A stretch of 64,000 nt of DNA from Thermocrispum municipale DSM 44069. GTDB lineage: Bacteria > Actinomycetota > Actinomycetes > Mycobacteriales > Pseudonocardiaceae. Positions 20,301 to 30,100 of this stretch are shown here, piece after piece (position 1 is the first letter of the stretch; each line of letters begins with the position of its first letter). The position numbers were made by a program, and so were the translations under genes. The notes under the pieces were generated by a model. That model had not been told where the DNA came from, did not search any database, and saw only the letters and a program-made list of their open reading frames with translations. The stretch spans positions 410,115 to 474,114 of the forward strand of contig NZ_KE386593.1 of NCBI RefSeq assembly GCF_000427825.1. Direction: 5' to 3'.

Positions 20301-21324
20301 GCGCGACATGTTCGGCAGCCTGATCGAGCTGAAGCTGGGCGACCCCATCGACAGTATGATCGACCGTGTGGCGGCACTTTCGGTGCCCGACGACAGCCCA
20401 GGCCGAGGCGTTTCGATGACGAAGCATCAGATGCTCGTCGGTTTGCCACGGGTCGACGGCGTGACCTCCGACCAGGATCTGCAGGCGGCCACCATGTCGA
20501 TGACGCAGCTTGTCGCGAACTCGTGGCAGCACGATCCCGCGCCCTCCGTGCGCGTGCTGCCCGGTCAGGTCGACAACGCCACGCTGCCCGCTGACGAGCC
20601 GTCCGACGGGTCGCTGCCACTCACCGTCGGACTGGCTGAACGCGACCTCGGCCCCGTTCAATTGGACTTCCTCGATGTTCCGCACTGCCTGCTGCTCGGT
20701 GACACGAAAGCGGGCAAGACGAACTTCATCCGCACCGTCGCGCGCCGCATCGTGGACACCTACAGCCCGAAACAGGCGCGCATCGTGCTGCTCGACTATC
20801 GGCGCGGCCTGCTCGGCGAGGTCCCGGACAGTCATCTGGTCGGCTACGGCAGCGACTTCGCATCCGCACGCAGCATGGCGATGGAGATAGCCGAAGGACT
20901 GGCCACGCGGCGCCCTGGCCCGGACGTCACACCGGAGCAACTGCGCAACCGCAATTGGTGGTCCGGCCCGGAGTTGTTCCTGCTCATCGACGACTACGAC
21001 CTCGTGGTGCCGAGCCTGAAGTCGGAAAACCCGCTGGCCCCGCTGCTCGACTATTTGCCGCAAGGTCGAGAGCTCGGCTTCCACGTGGTGCTGGCCAGAC
21101 GCTCGGGTGGTGCGGGCCGTGCGATGTTCGAGATGTTCCTGGCTCGCCTGGTCGACATCGGATCAACGGGCTTCCTGATGTCCGCCCAGCGCACCGAAGG
21201 GCCGTTGCTAGGCGTGACCCGTCCCGAGACGCTGCCGCCCGGCCGGGCCAGGATCATCCGCCGCGGCGAGGACCCGGAGCTGATGCAGCTGTCGGTCACA
21301 CCGAGCGTGCTCGAGGAAGGATGA
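17344..21324 (+). CDS. eccC: EccC, hexameric FtsK/SpoIIIE-type ATPase of the T7SS
   Basis: Motor of the ESX channel, in the fused (EccCa plus EccCb) form, 1326 residues. The start is GTG at 17344 with GAGGAGGAG upstream, giving the family N-terminus MATVVVKRP and ELPSGELLL; the 43 codons upstream in frame are not coding. Two membrane helices, unusually Met-rich, lie at about 38-82. Three ATPase domains have Walker A motifs GATGSGKSE (478-486), GGPHSGKST (about 832) and GDTKAGKTN (about 1119). Walker B is IDE in the first (Asp591-Glu), but IDG in the second and IDD in the third, so only the first keeps the usual catalytic Glu. Its 3' end overlaps the convergent VanZ-RDD gene by 29 bp. Confidence 0.97.
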   Translation: MATVVVKRPSRRPSPELPSGELLLDAPPEIPAPTGRQMTPVMYMVPMFLMLTMMMLMFSRTMSGPLRYAIFALFGAFFVVMIILIVIMSGAANKKEMGYARRQYLRKLAQNRVRLQRTIVKQREAMEYLHPAPQSLWALIPSYRLWERRVEDPDFLVTRVGVGRQSPSTRPIPPETKPLEQLEPLSALALRRFLKTYTAVPDMPLALALNGFARIYLRGDRDRTLGLARAMIAQLACLQAPDDVRIAVCSDEDAAQSDWEWVKWLPHAQHPERTDAAGPVRLVATSVAGIEAMLDDMLANRPRFDPNARRSDGAHVVVVIDGGTVAGSDHLMSGPRLEGVTIIDLTSAPPRALDRSALVLDIGQDGRLTANSYDGETELGTADQLDVVTAEGIARQLAPLRLTGVGRGEGALSASLDLAELLDIGDPYTFDPAKTWVQRPNREKLRVMFGVQSDGTPIELDLKESAQDGMGPHGVLIGATGSGKSELLRTLVLALAVTHPPNSLNFALIDFKGGATFTRLDRLPHTSAVITNLEEELHLVDRMTDAINGELVRRQELLRAAGKFSSLRDYEKARAAGAPLEEVPVLLVVIDEFSELLSAKPDFIDTFVQIGRVGRSLGVHLLLASQRLDEGRLRGLEAHLSYRIGLRTFSAMDSRAVLGVTDAYELPRAPGHGFLQFGVEPMTRFRSAYVSGVYRRTDQTTGNVSEKPELDLLDYTTHYQQPSAEEDDEPAEDIPDDDAVGESLLDILTQRLEGKGKPAHQVWLPPLEESPTLDQLLQPLAETPERGLCTINPHYAGQLRPVVGIVDRPFEQRRDPQVLDLTGAGGHVLVLGGPHSGKSTALRTLMASLALSHTPREVQMYAIDFGGGTLSVMRGLPHVGGVAGRQNPGAVRRTIAEVLAVLDEREKLFAEHEIDGMASFRAARARGEFADHAFGDVFLIIDGWGAFAKEHDAGVEQVQDLVARGLSYGIHVVLSVARSFELRMQMRDMFGSLIELKLGDPIDSMIDRVAALSVPDDSPGRGVSMTKHQMLVGLPRVDGVTSDQDLQAATMSMTQLVANSWQHDPAPSVRVLPGQVDNATLPADEPSDGSLPLTVGLAERDLGPVQLDFLDVPHCLLLGDTKAGKTNFIRTVARRIVDTYSPKQARIVLLDYRRGLLGEVPDSHLVGYGSDFASARSMAMEIAEGLATRRPGPDVTPEQLRNRNWWSGPELFLLIDDYDLVVPSLKSENPLAPLLDYLPQGRELGFHVVLARRSGGAGRAMFEMFLARLVDIGSTGFLMSAQRTEGPLLGVTRPETLPPGRARIIRRGEDPELMQLSVTPSVLEEG

Positions 21325-22405
21325 CGGTCGGCGCGTCCACGCGCGAGTCGACGATTTGCAGACCGGCGATGATGCCGGACAGCCCGCGGTGCCCACGCGG
21401 CCGGAACGCCGTGATCGCGCTGACCAGCAACAACAGTGACGACACGTCGTCGAAGTGCTTGTCGATCAGCAGGGACAACCCCTGCAGCAGGAAGTAGCCG
21501 CCCGAGCCGACCAGGAACCGCACGGTCATCCGCCACACCGCAGGCTTGCCGCCATCAGGGCCGACCGGGCGCAGCAGCACCACCCGCTGCCCGAACGTGG
21601 CGCCGTTGCCGAACAGCGGCACCACATACAGCAGCACGAGCGCAGGCACGTAGTTGCCGAGCAGCACCGACTCGACAGGTGACACGTTGTTCAGGCCGAC
21701 GAGCAGCGCGTACGGGATGCCGATGAGGGAACCCAGCAGCATCACCGACAGCAGGTCGACGGCCATGCCCAACAGCCGACGGCGGGCAGTGACCGGGCGG
21801 GGTTCGCTCGGCGGCGCACTGATCCGCTGACCCGGGACCAGTCGCAGCACCGGAGCGGCCACGACGCCGAGCGCGGTACCGACCGTGTTGGTGATCAGGT
21901 CATCGACGTCGAACAGGCGATACGGGCACTCGAACAGGTACCAGACACCGGTCAGCTGCGTGCACTCGATGAACAGCGACACCGCGAACCCGACCACCAC
22001 GGTCAGCAGCCACCCACGGCGGAACAGGTGCCGTAAGAACATGCCCAGCGGCACGAACAACGCCACGTTGAACACCGCTTGCTGAACCGCCGGATTGTGC
22101 AGCAGCGTCCCGGTCGACGTGGCCTGCTCGCGCCGGATGTCGCTGATGAACTGCAGCGGCCGCGTCTGCATCGCATTCGCAGCATGCTCGGCGCACCAGG
22201 CCGGCGTGGCGTCCGGGAACGGCAGCAGCGTGTAGGTCCACAGCGCCATGCAGTAGACGAGGAACGCCAGTGCCAGCAGCGCATGCCCCGCACCGAGCTC
22301 GCCACGCCTGCGGTAGCTGACCGCGATGTAGGGCACCGCCAGCAGCAAGGCCAGCGCCAAGCCCGCGACAAAAGCAGCAATGGCAGACGTGGTGGGGTCG
22401 TTCAC
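21296..22405 (-). CDS. VanZ-like / RDD-domain fusion membrane protein
   Basis: 369 residues. The N-terminal half is VanZ-like: several membrane helices with FNVALFVPLGMFLRHLF, then SLFIECTQL and FDVDDLITNTVGTALG, the hallmark segments. The C-terminal half from about 200 is an RDD domain (RRRLLGMAVDLLSVMLLGSL, then GATFGQRVVLLRPVG). VanZ gives low teicoplanin resistance in enterococci by an unknown route, and RDD proteins are often small-molecule or ion carriers, so a role in envelope or lipid handling is possible. It is 113 bp downstream of eccB on the same strand, so it is probably cotranscribed with eccD-eccB. It converges on and overlaps eccC. Confidence 0.88.
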   Translation of the reverse strand: MNDPTTSAIAAFVAGLALALLLAVPYIAVSYRRRGELGAGHALLALAFLVYCMALWTYTLLPFPDATPAWCAEHAANAMQTRPLQFISDIRREQATSTGTLLHNPAVQQAVFNVALFVPLGMFLRHLFRRGWLLTVVVGFAVSLFIECTQLTGVWYLFECPYRLFDVDDLITNTVGTALGVVAAPVLRLVPGQRISAPPSEPRPVTARRRLLGMAVDLLSVMLLGSLIGIPYALLVGLNNVSPVESVLLGNYVPALVLLYVVPLFGNGATFGQRVVLLRPVGPDGGKPAVWRMTVRFLVGSGGYFLLQGLSLLIDKHFDDVSSLLLLVSAITAFRPRGHRGLSGIIAGLQIVDSRVDAPTVILPRARSV

Positions 22406-22518
22406 GCGCGCATGCTAGCGACCTCGGTCCGCGCCACCGAGAGCAATTCCGCTGGTCACGCCACAGATACCGCACGACCACACGATCGGGTTGGCACGTT
22501 CAGGCAGCGCAGTGCCGC

Positions 22519-23991
22519 TCAGCTGCCCTTGTTCGTCGGCCGCTCGGCGGGCTGCAACGCGGCGGCTTGGCTCAGGCTCGGACCGAGCGGAATCCGGGCG
22601 ACGATCTCACTGGACATCCGCAACGGCCGAACCGACCCATAGCCCAAGATCTTCAGCGTCTCGGCCTCATCCAGCGGATACGCCCGCCCGCGATCGGTCA
22701 CCACCAGCACCGTCCCGGCCAACGAGCCTTCTTCGTCGGACATCATTCCGGCGGTGGGGACGACCTCCACGATCGACACCCAGCCCGGCGGCACATACAC
22801 CTCGTCGGCCAGCGGCAACCCGAGCCGGGAGATCCCCGGCGACGGCGCCATCATGCGCGTGGGCGGGAGCTGTGGATTGACCTGCACACGGGGGCTCGCC
22901 TGCCCGGAGTCGTAGGTGGCGCACACCGATGGCCGTCCGCGGCCGGGGTCGACGAACTCCGGTCGCGTGCTCGGCGGCGCGGCTTCTGACGGTGGCTTCG
23001 TCTCGATGATGTCCGCGTCGTTCACGTCGAACGCACTCACCTCGGCCGGCTTCGGTTCCGTGTTCCGGTACGCCTTCCGCGTGGTTTGCTCGTCGGCCAG
23101 CTGGATCTCGGCCTGCAACGGGGTGATCGGCCGCAGCGCCTTCCGGTGCGCCAGGTAGTACTGGTAGCCGCCACTTCGCGTGCTGGCCCGCAGCACTTCA
23201 CCGGTGCGCAGGTAGTCCCGGCTGGCCACCGCGGACGACTTCTTGCCGAGGCCCGGGACCTTCAACGGCGCGATGGTCTCTCCCGTCGGCAGCGTGTCCA
23301 GCAGTTCCTTGCTGACATATCGCGGCGGCTGCCCCAGCAGCGCCAGCGCGCCCAGCACCGCCGCCTGGTTCTTGATCAGGTGCTTGTTGCCCTGCCACAC
23401 CAGGTACGTGGTCTTCGTACCGGACTCGGTGAGCACCATGGCCTTGTCGCCCAGCGCCAGACCGCCTACCGGCTCGTGGCCGACCAGCAGTGTGGACTTC
23501 TCCGCGTCGCCACCCGACTCGTCGGTGATCGGCACCGAGCAGAGCGTCCAGCCCTTCAGCAGCACGCGATCGGCCGACGGCAACGAGTTCGGCGCGTTCG
23601 GGATACCGATCTCCGGCCCGCGCGGCACCCCGGCCAACGAGGCCTGCGACACCGACGTGGTCTCGGCGTAGTCGCCGAGCGCCAGCACCGCCGACGCGTA
23701 GTTGAGCACCGGGACGAGCTTGCCGCCCACGTAGATGTACTGGGTGCCGGTCTCCTTCTCCACCACCACGGATTTGCCGTCCCGCCAGGTGTTGTTGCCG
23801 CCGGGCACCAGCAACCCGAAGATCCACACCGCACCCAGCGACACGAACGCCAACAGGATGCTGAAGATCGCCACCATCGTCGGGCGGCGGAACGGCGGCG
23901 TCTCCGGATCCGATTCGCGCGTGATGATCGCCGACAGCACGCGCTGCACCATGAACTGATACGCGTGGAGCTGATCCCGCTTGCTGGCCAC
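22519..23991 (-). CDS. eccB: EccB, T7SS membrane core component
   Basis: 490 residues, the usual EccB length. The N-terminal cytoplasmic part begins MASKRDQLHAYQFMVQRVLSAI, a strong family signature, followed by one membrane helix at about 39-62 and a large outer domain of repeats (R1-R4 type) with LKGWTLCSVP, RPSVCATY and other paired Cys. EccB forms the periplasmic part of the ESX inner-membrane complex with EccC, EccD and EccE. It starts four bases after the eccD stop, so the two are translated together. Near the C-terminus is the conserved-looking GYGSVRPLRMSSEIVARIPLG segment. Confidence 0.96.
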   Translation of the reverse strand: MASKRDQLHAYQFMVQRVLSAIITRESDPETPPFRRPTMVAIFSILLAFVSLGAVWIFGLLVPGGNNTWRDGKSVVVEKETGTQYIYVGGKLVPVLNYASAVLALGDYAETTSVSQASLAGVPRGPEIGIPNAPNSLPSADRVLLKGWTLCSVPITDESGGDAEKSTLLVGHEPVGGLALGDKAMVLTESGTKTTYLVWQGNKHLIKNQAAVLGALALLGQPPRYVSKELLDTLPTGETIAPLKVPGLGKKSSAVASRDYLRTGEVLRASTRSGGYQYYLAHRKALRPITPLQAEIQLADEQTTRKAYRNTEPKPAEVSAFDVNDADIIETKPPSEAAPPSTRPEFVDPGRGRPSVCATYDSGQASPRVQVNPQLPPTRMMAPSPGISRLGLPLADEVYVPPGWVSIVEVVPTAGMMSDEEGSLAGTVLVVTDRGRAYPLDEAETLKILGYGSVRPLRMSSEIVARIPLGPSLSQAAALQPAERPTNKGS

Positions 23992-23994
23992 GAC

Positions 23995-25377
23995 TCAGCC
24001 TCCGAGTCCGCGAACCCAGCCGAACAGACCGAGCACGCTGCACGCCACCGGCACCGCGAACAGCACGATCATCACTTCCAGCAGCTCGGCGTACCGGCCG
24101 ACGTAGGCGCCTGGCGGTTTGCGGCTGTAGGTCATCCCGAGCGTCATCGCCACCGCCGCGGCGAGCAGCATGAGCGGTACCGCGACAGTCAGCAGCCTGC
24201 TTTCGTCGGCCATCAGCGGAATGAGCGCCGCGCCGGCGGCACCGGCCAGCCCGGCAATCATGATCGGCACCCGCTGGCGGATCGCCGGATACAGCCGTGC
24301 CCGGATCAGGAACCCGATGGTCAGCAGGAACAGCAGGATGATCGCCGACGTGCTGGCGTCCACCGCCAGCCAGATCTGGCAGCCGGCCGCCACCAGGCAG
24401 CTTCCCCAGATCATGCCGGTGAGCAGGCCGTCCGACCGCAGCACCGCGGCGTAGACCGCCGAGCGGGGCGGCTGCGGGTCGTCCCGCACCAGATCGGCCG
24501 ACGTCTTGGGCAACACCGGCATCGGCAGCCTGCCCATCCTGATCGCCAACGGCCCGATCAGCGGGGAGAAGATCAGAACCGCCGCGCCGAGCAGGGCCGC
24601 CGACTCGACCGTGCTCACCCAGCCGATCACTTCCAGCAGCGCCCACAGACCGCCGAGCGCACCGAACGTCGCGGCGCCGACGAACACCGCGGCACCGTCG
24701 GCCACGGCGACGTAGCCCAGGATCGCGGTCAACAACAAGGCGGCGCAGCCGGTCAACGCGTGCGGGGTGGAGAACTCGCTCAACTGCGCCGAACCGCCCA
24801 GGGCCAGTGCGCCGCCGCAGGCCGCGGGCACCATCGCCAGAGCAGCGAGGACGGCACCGGCAGCGGCGTCACCGAAAGCTCGCGCGAGCAGCGTGCCCGC
24901 GCCGAGCAACAACGCCGCCAAGGTCAACGCGGTCCAGGTCGCGTCTTCCCAACTCGGTCCGGCACGCAGGATCGCAACCACGGCCAGCAGCACGGCGAAC
25001 GCGGCCACTGCGAGCCCGGCGCGGCGGGTCTGCTGCGGACTCCAGAGCCGACCGGTCTTGCCCGCTCCGGAGGCGATGGCGTCGACCAGATCGTCGTACT
25101 CCAGCTCCGGCCAGTCCTCGATCCGGGGCACCAGATACAACACTTCCCCGTCGTGGACCTGGTAGGCGCCCAGCGCCCGGGAACTTTCGATCACCGTCCC
25201 GTCCGCGCGGCGCAGCACCCAGCCGCCGGTGAGGACCCCGTCGTCGGCCAGGCTCTCCCCGGCGCGACGCAACAGCGTCGGCAGGAGCTCTGCCATCGGA
25301 GCTCGCTCCGGTAGTGCCATGTCCATCCGACGGTGCGGCGTGACGATGGTCACCCGGACAAGTCCTACGGTCGTCAT
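23995..25377 (-). CDS. eccD: EccD, T7SS polytopic membrane channel component
   Basis: 460 residues. Residues 1-90 (VGLVRVTIVTPHRRMDMALPE, then YQVHDGEVLYLVP) are the ubiquitin-like YukD domain; a linker leads to about 11 membrane helices covering the rest, as in all EccD proteins. EccD dimers form the membrane vestibule of the ESX complex. It is first in the leftward eccD-eccB-VanZ/RDD unit, and divergent from the pseudokinase starting at 25532, so both promoters lie in the 154 bp between. Confidence 0.96.
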   Translation of the reverse strand: MTTVGLVRVTIVTPHRRMDMALPERAPMAELLPTLLRRAGESLADDGVLTGGWVLRRADGTVIESSRALGAYQVHDGEVLYLVPRIEDWPELEYDDLVDAIASGAGKTGRLWSPQQTRRAGLAVAAFAVLLAVVAILRAGPSWEDATWTALTLAALLLGAGTLLARAFGDAAAGAVLAALAMVPAACGGALALGGSAQLSEFSTPHALTGCAALLLTAILGYVAVADGAAVFVGAATFGALGGLWALLEVIGWVSTVESAALLGAAVLIFSPLIGPLAIRMGRLPMPVLPKTSADLVRDDPQPPRSAVYAAVLRSDGLLTGMIWGSCLVAAGCQIWLAVDASTSAIILLFLLTIGFLIRARLYPAIRQRVPIMIAGLAGAAGAALIPLMADESRLLTVAVPLMLLAAAVAMTLGMTYSRKPPGAYVGRYAELLEVMIVLFAVPVACSVLGLFGWVRGLGG

Positions 25378-25531
25378 CGCTGATCCATCCGTCCCCGTTC
25401 ACCCCGCTCGCTGCAGCAAGCTGCAACGGCGATCGGCTCATCGCTTCCGCTGCTCATCATGTGGTCGAGGTCGTGCCGGAAGACCGGCGCGGCAGCTAGC
25501 GGACAGCAGCCAGTGGGACGGAGTGCGCAGC

Positions 25532-27004
25532 ATGGTCCGGCGGAAGCGCGCGCAGGGAGGCACGAAACCGGTTTCGGTGTCGGACCTGCGGCCGGGTGAC
25601 CTCGTGCCGCTGGCTGACGGGCCGGCCGCGAACGTGCTTGCCGGTGTCGATCCGGTGACCGGCGAGACGTACGCGTTGAAGGTTTACCCGACTACGCTCG
25701 AGCCGCGCGTGCGGGAGGATGTCACCGTCGAGCTGGACCGGTTGGCGCGGGCGCGGGCGATGGCGCCGGTGCTGGTGGCAGACCGCGTCGTTCAGCACGA
25801 GGGACGCGCGGCGCTGCGGATGGAGTTGTGCGAACAGTCGCTGCCGCAGCTCGTTGCCAGCCGTGGACCCCTGTCGGTGTCCGATGCGTTAGCTCTGGGG
25901 GAAGCGGTCGCTGCCGCGGTTGCTGCCGTGCACCACGTCGACGTTGTGCACTGCGGCGTCACGCCAAGCAACGTGCTTTTTCGTGCGTCCGGGGAAGCGG
26001 TGTTGTCCGACGGTGGGACGGCGCTGCGCACGGCGTCTCCGTACGGACCGCACCGGGACACGACGTGTCTGCCGCCGGAGACGCTGCGGGACGAGGTGAC
26101 GAGCCGAGCGGCCGACATCTATGGCATAGGTGCGGTCGTCTACTTCGCGCTCGCCGGGCGGCCGCCGCATGCCGGGCGTGGCATGTCGCGGATCGTCGAC
26201 GTGACTCCGCAGCCGTTGACTCGCACGGATGTGCCCAGGCAGTTGGCCGAGTTGCTCACCACCCTGCTGCACCACGATCCAGGCGCCCGGCCGCCGGACG
26301 CCGCCGAGATCGCCGGGTGGTTCGCTCGCGCGGTCGACACGGGAACGGCGCCGGCCGTCGCTCTTGCTCCAGTCGCGCCACCCGAACCGGCCGTGCCGAC
26401 CGGGCCGACGGGATTCGATGTGACCGTGCCGGGCGGGCCGACAGAGTTCGACGATTTCGCTGCGGTACCTCCGCCGGTCAGGGGCCGACCCGAGGTTTTC
26501 GACGACTTCAGCCGGCCGCCCGGCAATCCGGGGCGGCCTCCGGGGCGGCAGCTGGTCGCCGTGGTCGGCGCGCAGGCTCCTCGGCGCACGACGCTCGCGA
26601 CACCGATCGCCGCCGTTCTCGGCTTGTGTCTGCTGGTGGTGGCAGCGGTGGTCATGTTGGCGAACGATCCGTACACCCCAGGGGCCCCGGCCGCCCCTCC
26701 GATCGTCGCGTCGGAGACGCCTGCGGCCCCGGTCGGGCAGGACGATGTCGACGTGGTGCTGCATCCGCCTCGGGACGAGGGCGAGTTCGTGACCCTGCGC
26801 TGGACGAGCTCGGCGCCCCTGGATTTCGCCGTCGTGGTGACCGACTATCGCGGCATCAGCCGGGCCGAAGTCGCCTACCGGAACAATTCGGCGCGCGTGA
26901 AGGTCAACCCGCAGCGCCCGTATTGCTTCGTGGTGCGCGGCAGCAATGCCGAACACACCTACGAAAGCGAACCGCGGGGTATCCGCGGCGCTCTGTGTCG
27001 CTGA
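25532..27004 (+). CDS. Membrane pseudokinase with C-terminal FN3-like domain (copy 1)
   Basis: 490 residues. The N-terminal 280 have a protein-kinase fold: ALKVY with Lys50, a C-lobe with PPETLRDEVTSRAADIYGIG. But there is no glycine loop (LADGPAANVLAG), the HRD motif is HCG (140-142), its Lys is Thr (GVTPSN) and DFG is DGG. With the catalytic Asp gone it should not transfer phosphate. A proline-rich stretch follows, one membrane helix near 353-375, and an outer domain of about 85 residues with an FN3-like pattern (FVTLRWTSSAPLDFAVVV, RPYCFVVRG) with two Cys. A close paralogue closes the locus at 46678. I chose the ATG at 25532. Probably a scaffold or sensor for the T7SS. Confidence 0.85.
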   Translation: MVRRKRAQGGTKPVSVSDLRPGDLVPLADGPAANVLAGVDPVTGETYALKVYPTTLEPRVREDVTVELDRLARARAMAPVLVADRVVQHEGRAALRMELCEQSLPQLVASRGPLSVSDALALGEAVAAAVAAVHHVDVVHCGVTPSNVLFRASGEAVLSDGGTALRTASPYGPHRDTTCLPPETLRDEVTSRAADIYGIGAVVYFALAGRPPHAGRGMSRIVDVTPQPLTRTDVPRQLAELLTTLLHHDPGARPPDAAEIAGWFARAVDTGTAPAVALAPVAPPEPAVPTGPTGFDVTVPGGPTEFDDFAAVPPPVRGRPEVFDDFSRPPGNPGRPPGRQLVAVVGAQAPRRTTLATPIAAVLGLCLLVVAAVVMLANDPYTPGAPAAPPIVASETPAAPVGQDDVDVVLHPPRDEGEFVTLRWTSSAPLDFAVVVTDYRGISRAEVAYRNNSARVKVNPQRPYCFVVRGSNAEHTYESEPRGIRGALCR

Positions 27005-27116
27005 GGGTGGTGGGGGTTGTGGCGCAGCGTCGTAGGCGCCTCGTCATCGGGCACGATCCGGCCGCGATCCTCGCGCGCCACCAGGCTCCGGCACCTCGTC
27101 GGTGATGCGCAGGGCG

Positions 27117-30100
27117 TCAGGCCCGGACGCTTTCCTCGTTGCCGGTGAACATGTCACGAATCTTCATGGTCCACCGGTTCGGTGGTACCTCGTCGGCGAT
27201 CGTGGTCAGGCCGGCCTGCTTCAGCAGCTTGACCAGGGATTCCGTGTCGACCGGTACACGCTGGCGGTCCACGGACTTGTATGCGCGCAGAACGTGGACG
27301 GAGGTGCCGGGTGTCGCTTGCGTGGGCGTCCGCTTGACGTGGTCCTCCAGGACGCGATGCGGCCTACGGCCGGTTCTGGCCGATTCGGCCCAAGCGGCGC
27401 GCACGTCGGTGCCGGAGTTCAGCGCCGTCATGAGCAGCTGCGCGCCCATGGCGCCGAGCATCATCAGCAAAGCCGCCGCCATCAGCAGATCGTCCGGCAG
27501 GTTGCCGTGGGGCGCGTTGCCGTTGGGGGACCCGTTGGCCGGCGGGCCGCTGGGCGTGCCGAGCTGCGCGGGCGGTTCGAACAGTTCCGTGCGGCCGTCG
27601 CCGAGCCCGACCTCGACGCCGACTCCGTTGGCCGCCATGAGTTCGGCGATCCGGCCCAGGAGCTGGGGGTCGAGGATGCGCAGCAGCTGGTGGAGCAGCC
27701 GCTTCAGCTTCTCGAGGATGTCGTCGAGGTCCGGAAGGTCGGGCGCCGGTGTTTCGTCCGCGGGCGGCTGCTGGTCCGGTGGGTTGTCCTCCCCAGGGGT
27801 TCCCTCCGGCGGACGCGGTTCTTCCGGAGCCTCTTCGGGTGGGCAAGGCTGCTCGGGCTGGTCGTCTTCGGGCGGGCAAGGCTGCTCGGGCCGCTCGTCG
27901 TCCTCGGGTGGGCCAGGCTGCTCGGGTGTCCGATCGTCCTCGGACGAGTCGCTGTCGGTTGGGCGGTCCTCGCTGTCGTCGGCCGGTGGGCAGTCGGCCT
28001 TCGGTTCTGGGCGTGGCACGTGCGGACGTCGCGACTGCGGCCGCTCGGGCCGTGTCTCGGGTCGCTCGTCGGAGTCCTTCGGCGGGACGGGCAACTCCAG
28101 GTCGGGTAGTTCGGTCGGTTCGGCCGGGGGCTCCTCCTCTTCCTCCGGGGGGTCGAAGTAGATAGGGAACGGCCACGGCCTGCGACGCGGCCGGAGGAAG
28201 TCCACGCGCCGTCCGCGGCGGCGGCCGGTGGGAGTGTCGGGCCGGGAGGTCCGGCTGGTGTCCGGTCGATCGGGTTGCGAGCCGTCCGGGCGGGGGTCCA
28301 CGGCCGGGTCGGAGTCGTCGTCGGCGCGGGGGGCCGTGGTCGGGTCGGCGGTGTGGTCGGCCCGGGGGTCCGTGGTCGGGTCGGCGTGGTCGGCGCGGGT
28401 GTCCGGGGCGGTGTCGGGCTGCCTGGCGTCGGGGCGGGACTCTGTGTCCGGGTTGGGCTGGCGGGCATCCGGGCGGGAGTCCTCGGCCGGCTCGGAGGCG
28501 TCGTCGGTGCGAGTATCCGCCGCGTCGTCGGCGTGCGGCTGGGTGCCGACCTTGTCGTCCCGGCGACGCTGAGCGTCCGGGTCCGGTCCGGCATCGGCAT
28601 GCGGGTTCGCGTGGTCGGCGCCTTCTTGCCGGCCGGGGCGGTGGGCCTGCGGCTCGTCCGGGTGCGGCTCGCGGCTGATGAGCACGGTCGGGTTTTCGTC
28701 CATCGGGCTGGGCGCGATGAACTGGCCGGGACGCGGGGCCGGGACCGGCCGGTCGGCCGCGTCGTCGCGGGTCTGCGACTGAGCGTCTTCGGCCGGTGCG
28801 GTGTCCACCTGCTCGGCGGTTTCCGAGGGTGACGTCTCCGGTTCCGCCTCAGGACCGGCGGCCTGGGCGCTGTCGGACTCCTGGCCGGGCCGGGTGGTGT
28901 CAGGCTTCTGGCCGGGCTGGGTGTCGTTGGGTGCTTGGTCAGGCCGGCTGTCGACGGAGTCCCGGTCGGGCTGGATGCTGTCGGACTCCTCGCCGGACGG
29001 ACCGTCCTCCTGTCCCTCGTCCCGCCGGGTGTCGTCCTGCCGAGTCGGTTGCGTGTCCTCGGTCGCCCGGTCCTGCTGAGCACCGTCGCGCGCCTGGTCG
29101 GCCTGAGTGACCTCGGGCTCCTGTTCGGGTTGGGCGGCGTCGCCGGGTGCGGCGCGGTCGATGACTACAGTGGATCGGTCGTCCATCGGGCTCGGCGCGG
29201 TGAACTTCCCGACGACACTCTCCTCCTTGTGGTCGGGTGTCGTCTCCTGGGGTGCGGGCTTGGTGACAAACGCGTCCGAGGGCACCGTCACCCGGGGACT
29301 ACTGAGCACCGGCATGTAGTGCGGGTTGTTCACCGGTCCGGTCCGCAGCAGCGTCACCGTGTGCTCGGCATCTGCCGGGCCGTGGTCCTCGACGGCGCCG
29401 TCCGGCGCCACCACGGTCACCCGCACACCGGATGTCGCCGCGATGAGGCGTGGCAGCTGCCGGGCGAGCCGCCGGTCGATCTGGTCGGACTCGAGCGACT
29501 TGATAGCGCGCGTGCGGGCGTCGTGGCTGTGAAACTCCGGCAGGCTGTTCCACAGCGGCGTGTTCTCCGGTGCGTTGTTCTCCGACAGTTCCGCGGTCAG
29601 CTGCGACGACAGCGACTGGAGGTGGTCCTCGCCGGTGACGGCCTGCGCGGCGGCGAAGATGCTGCGCGGTCCGGGCGCCACCCACGACACCCGGCTTCCC
29701 TGCTCGCCGAGCGCGCGATACTGCTCGGGGCTCGGCGTGTTCGGGTCGCCGGTCACCAGCAGGAAGTTGTCGTCCAGCGCGCCCCGGTAGCGAGCGCCCG
29801 GCAGCGCCGCCGCCGCGCGCGCCGCGTTCGGCGCCCCACCGTTGATCAAGGCTTCCGCCACTGTGGCGATGTCCGCGGGCGCAGGGGGTTTGCCCGCGCC
29901 ATGCACCTCGCCGGGCGCCAGCCCGTGGTAGTAGCGGTTGATGATCCGCTGCAGGATGCGTCTGAACTCGTCGGACGTGACCGCTTGCGGCGCCCGATCG
30001 GATTCGGACGACACGATGTCGTCCAGCGGACTCGAGCCCGGCAGCATGCTGTCGGCCTGCCCGGCGAACCACGACGGCCCCGTCTCCAGCGCCACCCGAC

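Noticed and set aside
27117-28000. C-terminal toxin domain of the giant protein
   Set aside because: I looked for nuclease, deaminase, ADP-ribosyltransferase or peptidase motifs in the last 300 residues and saw only a Pro/acidic repeat tail, a hydrophobic helix and a basic end.
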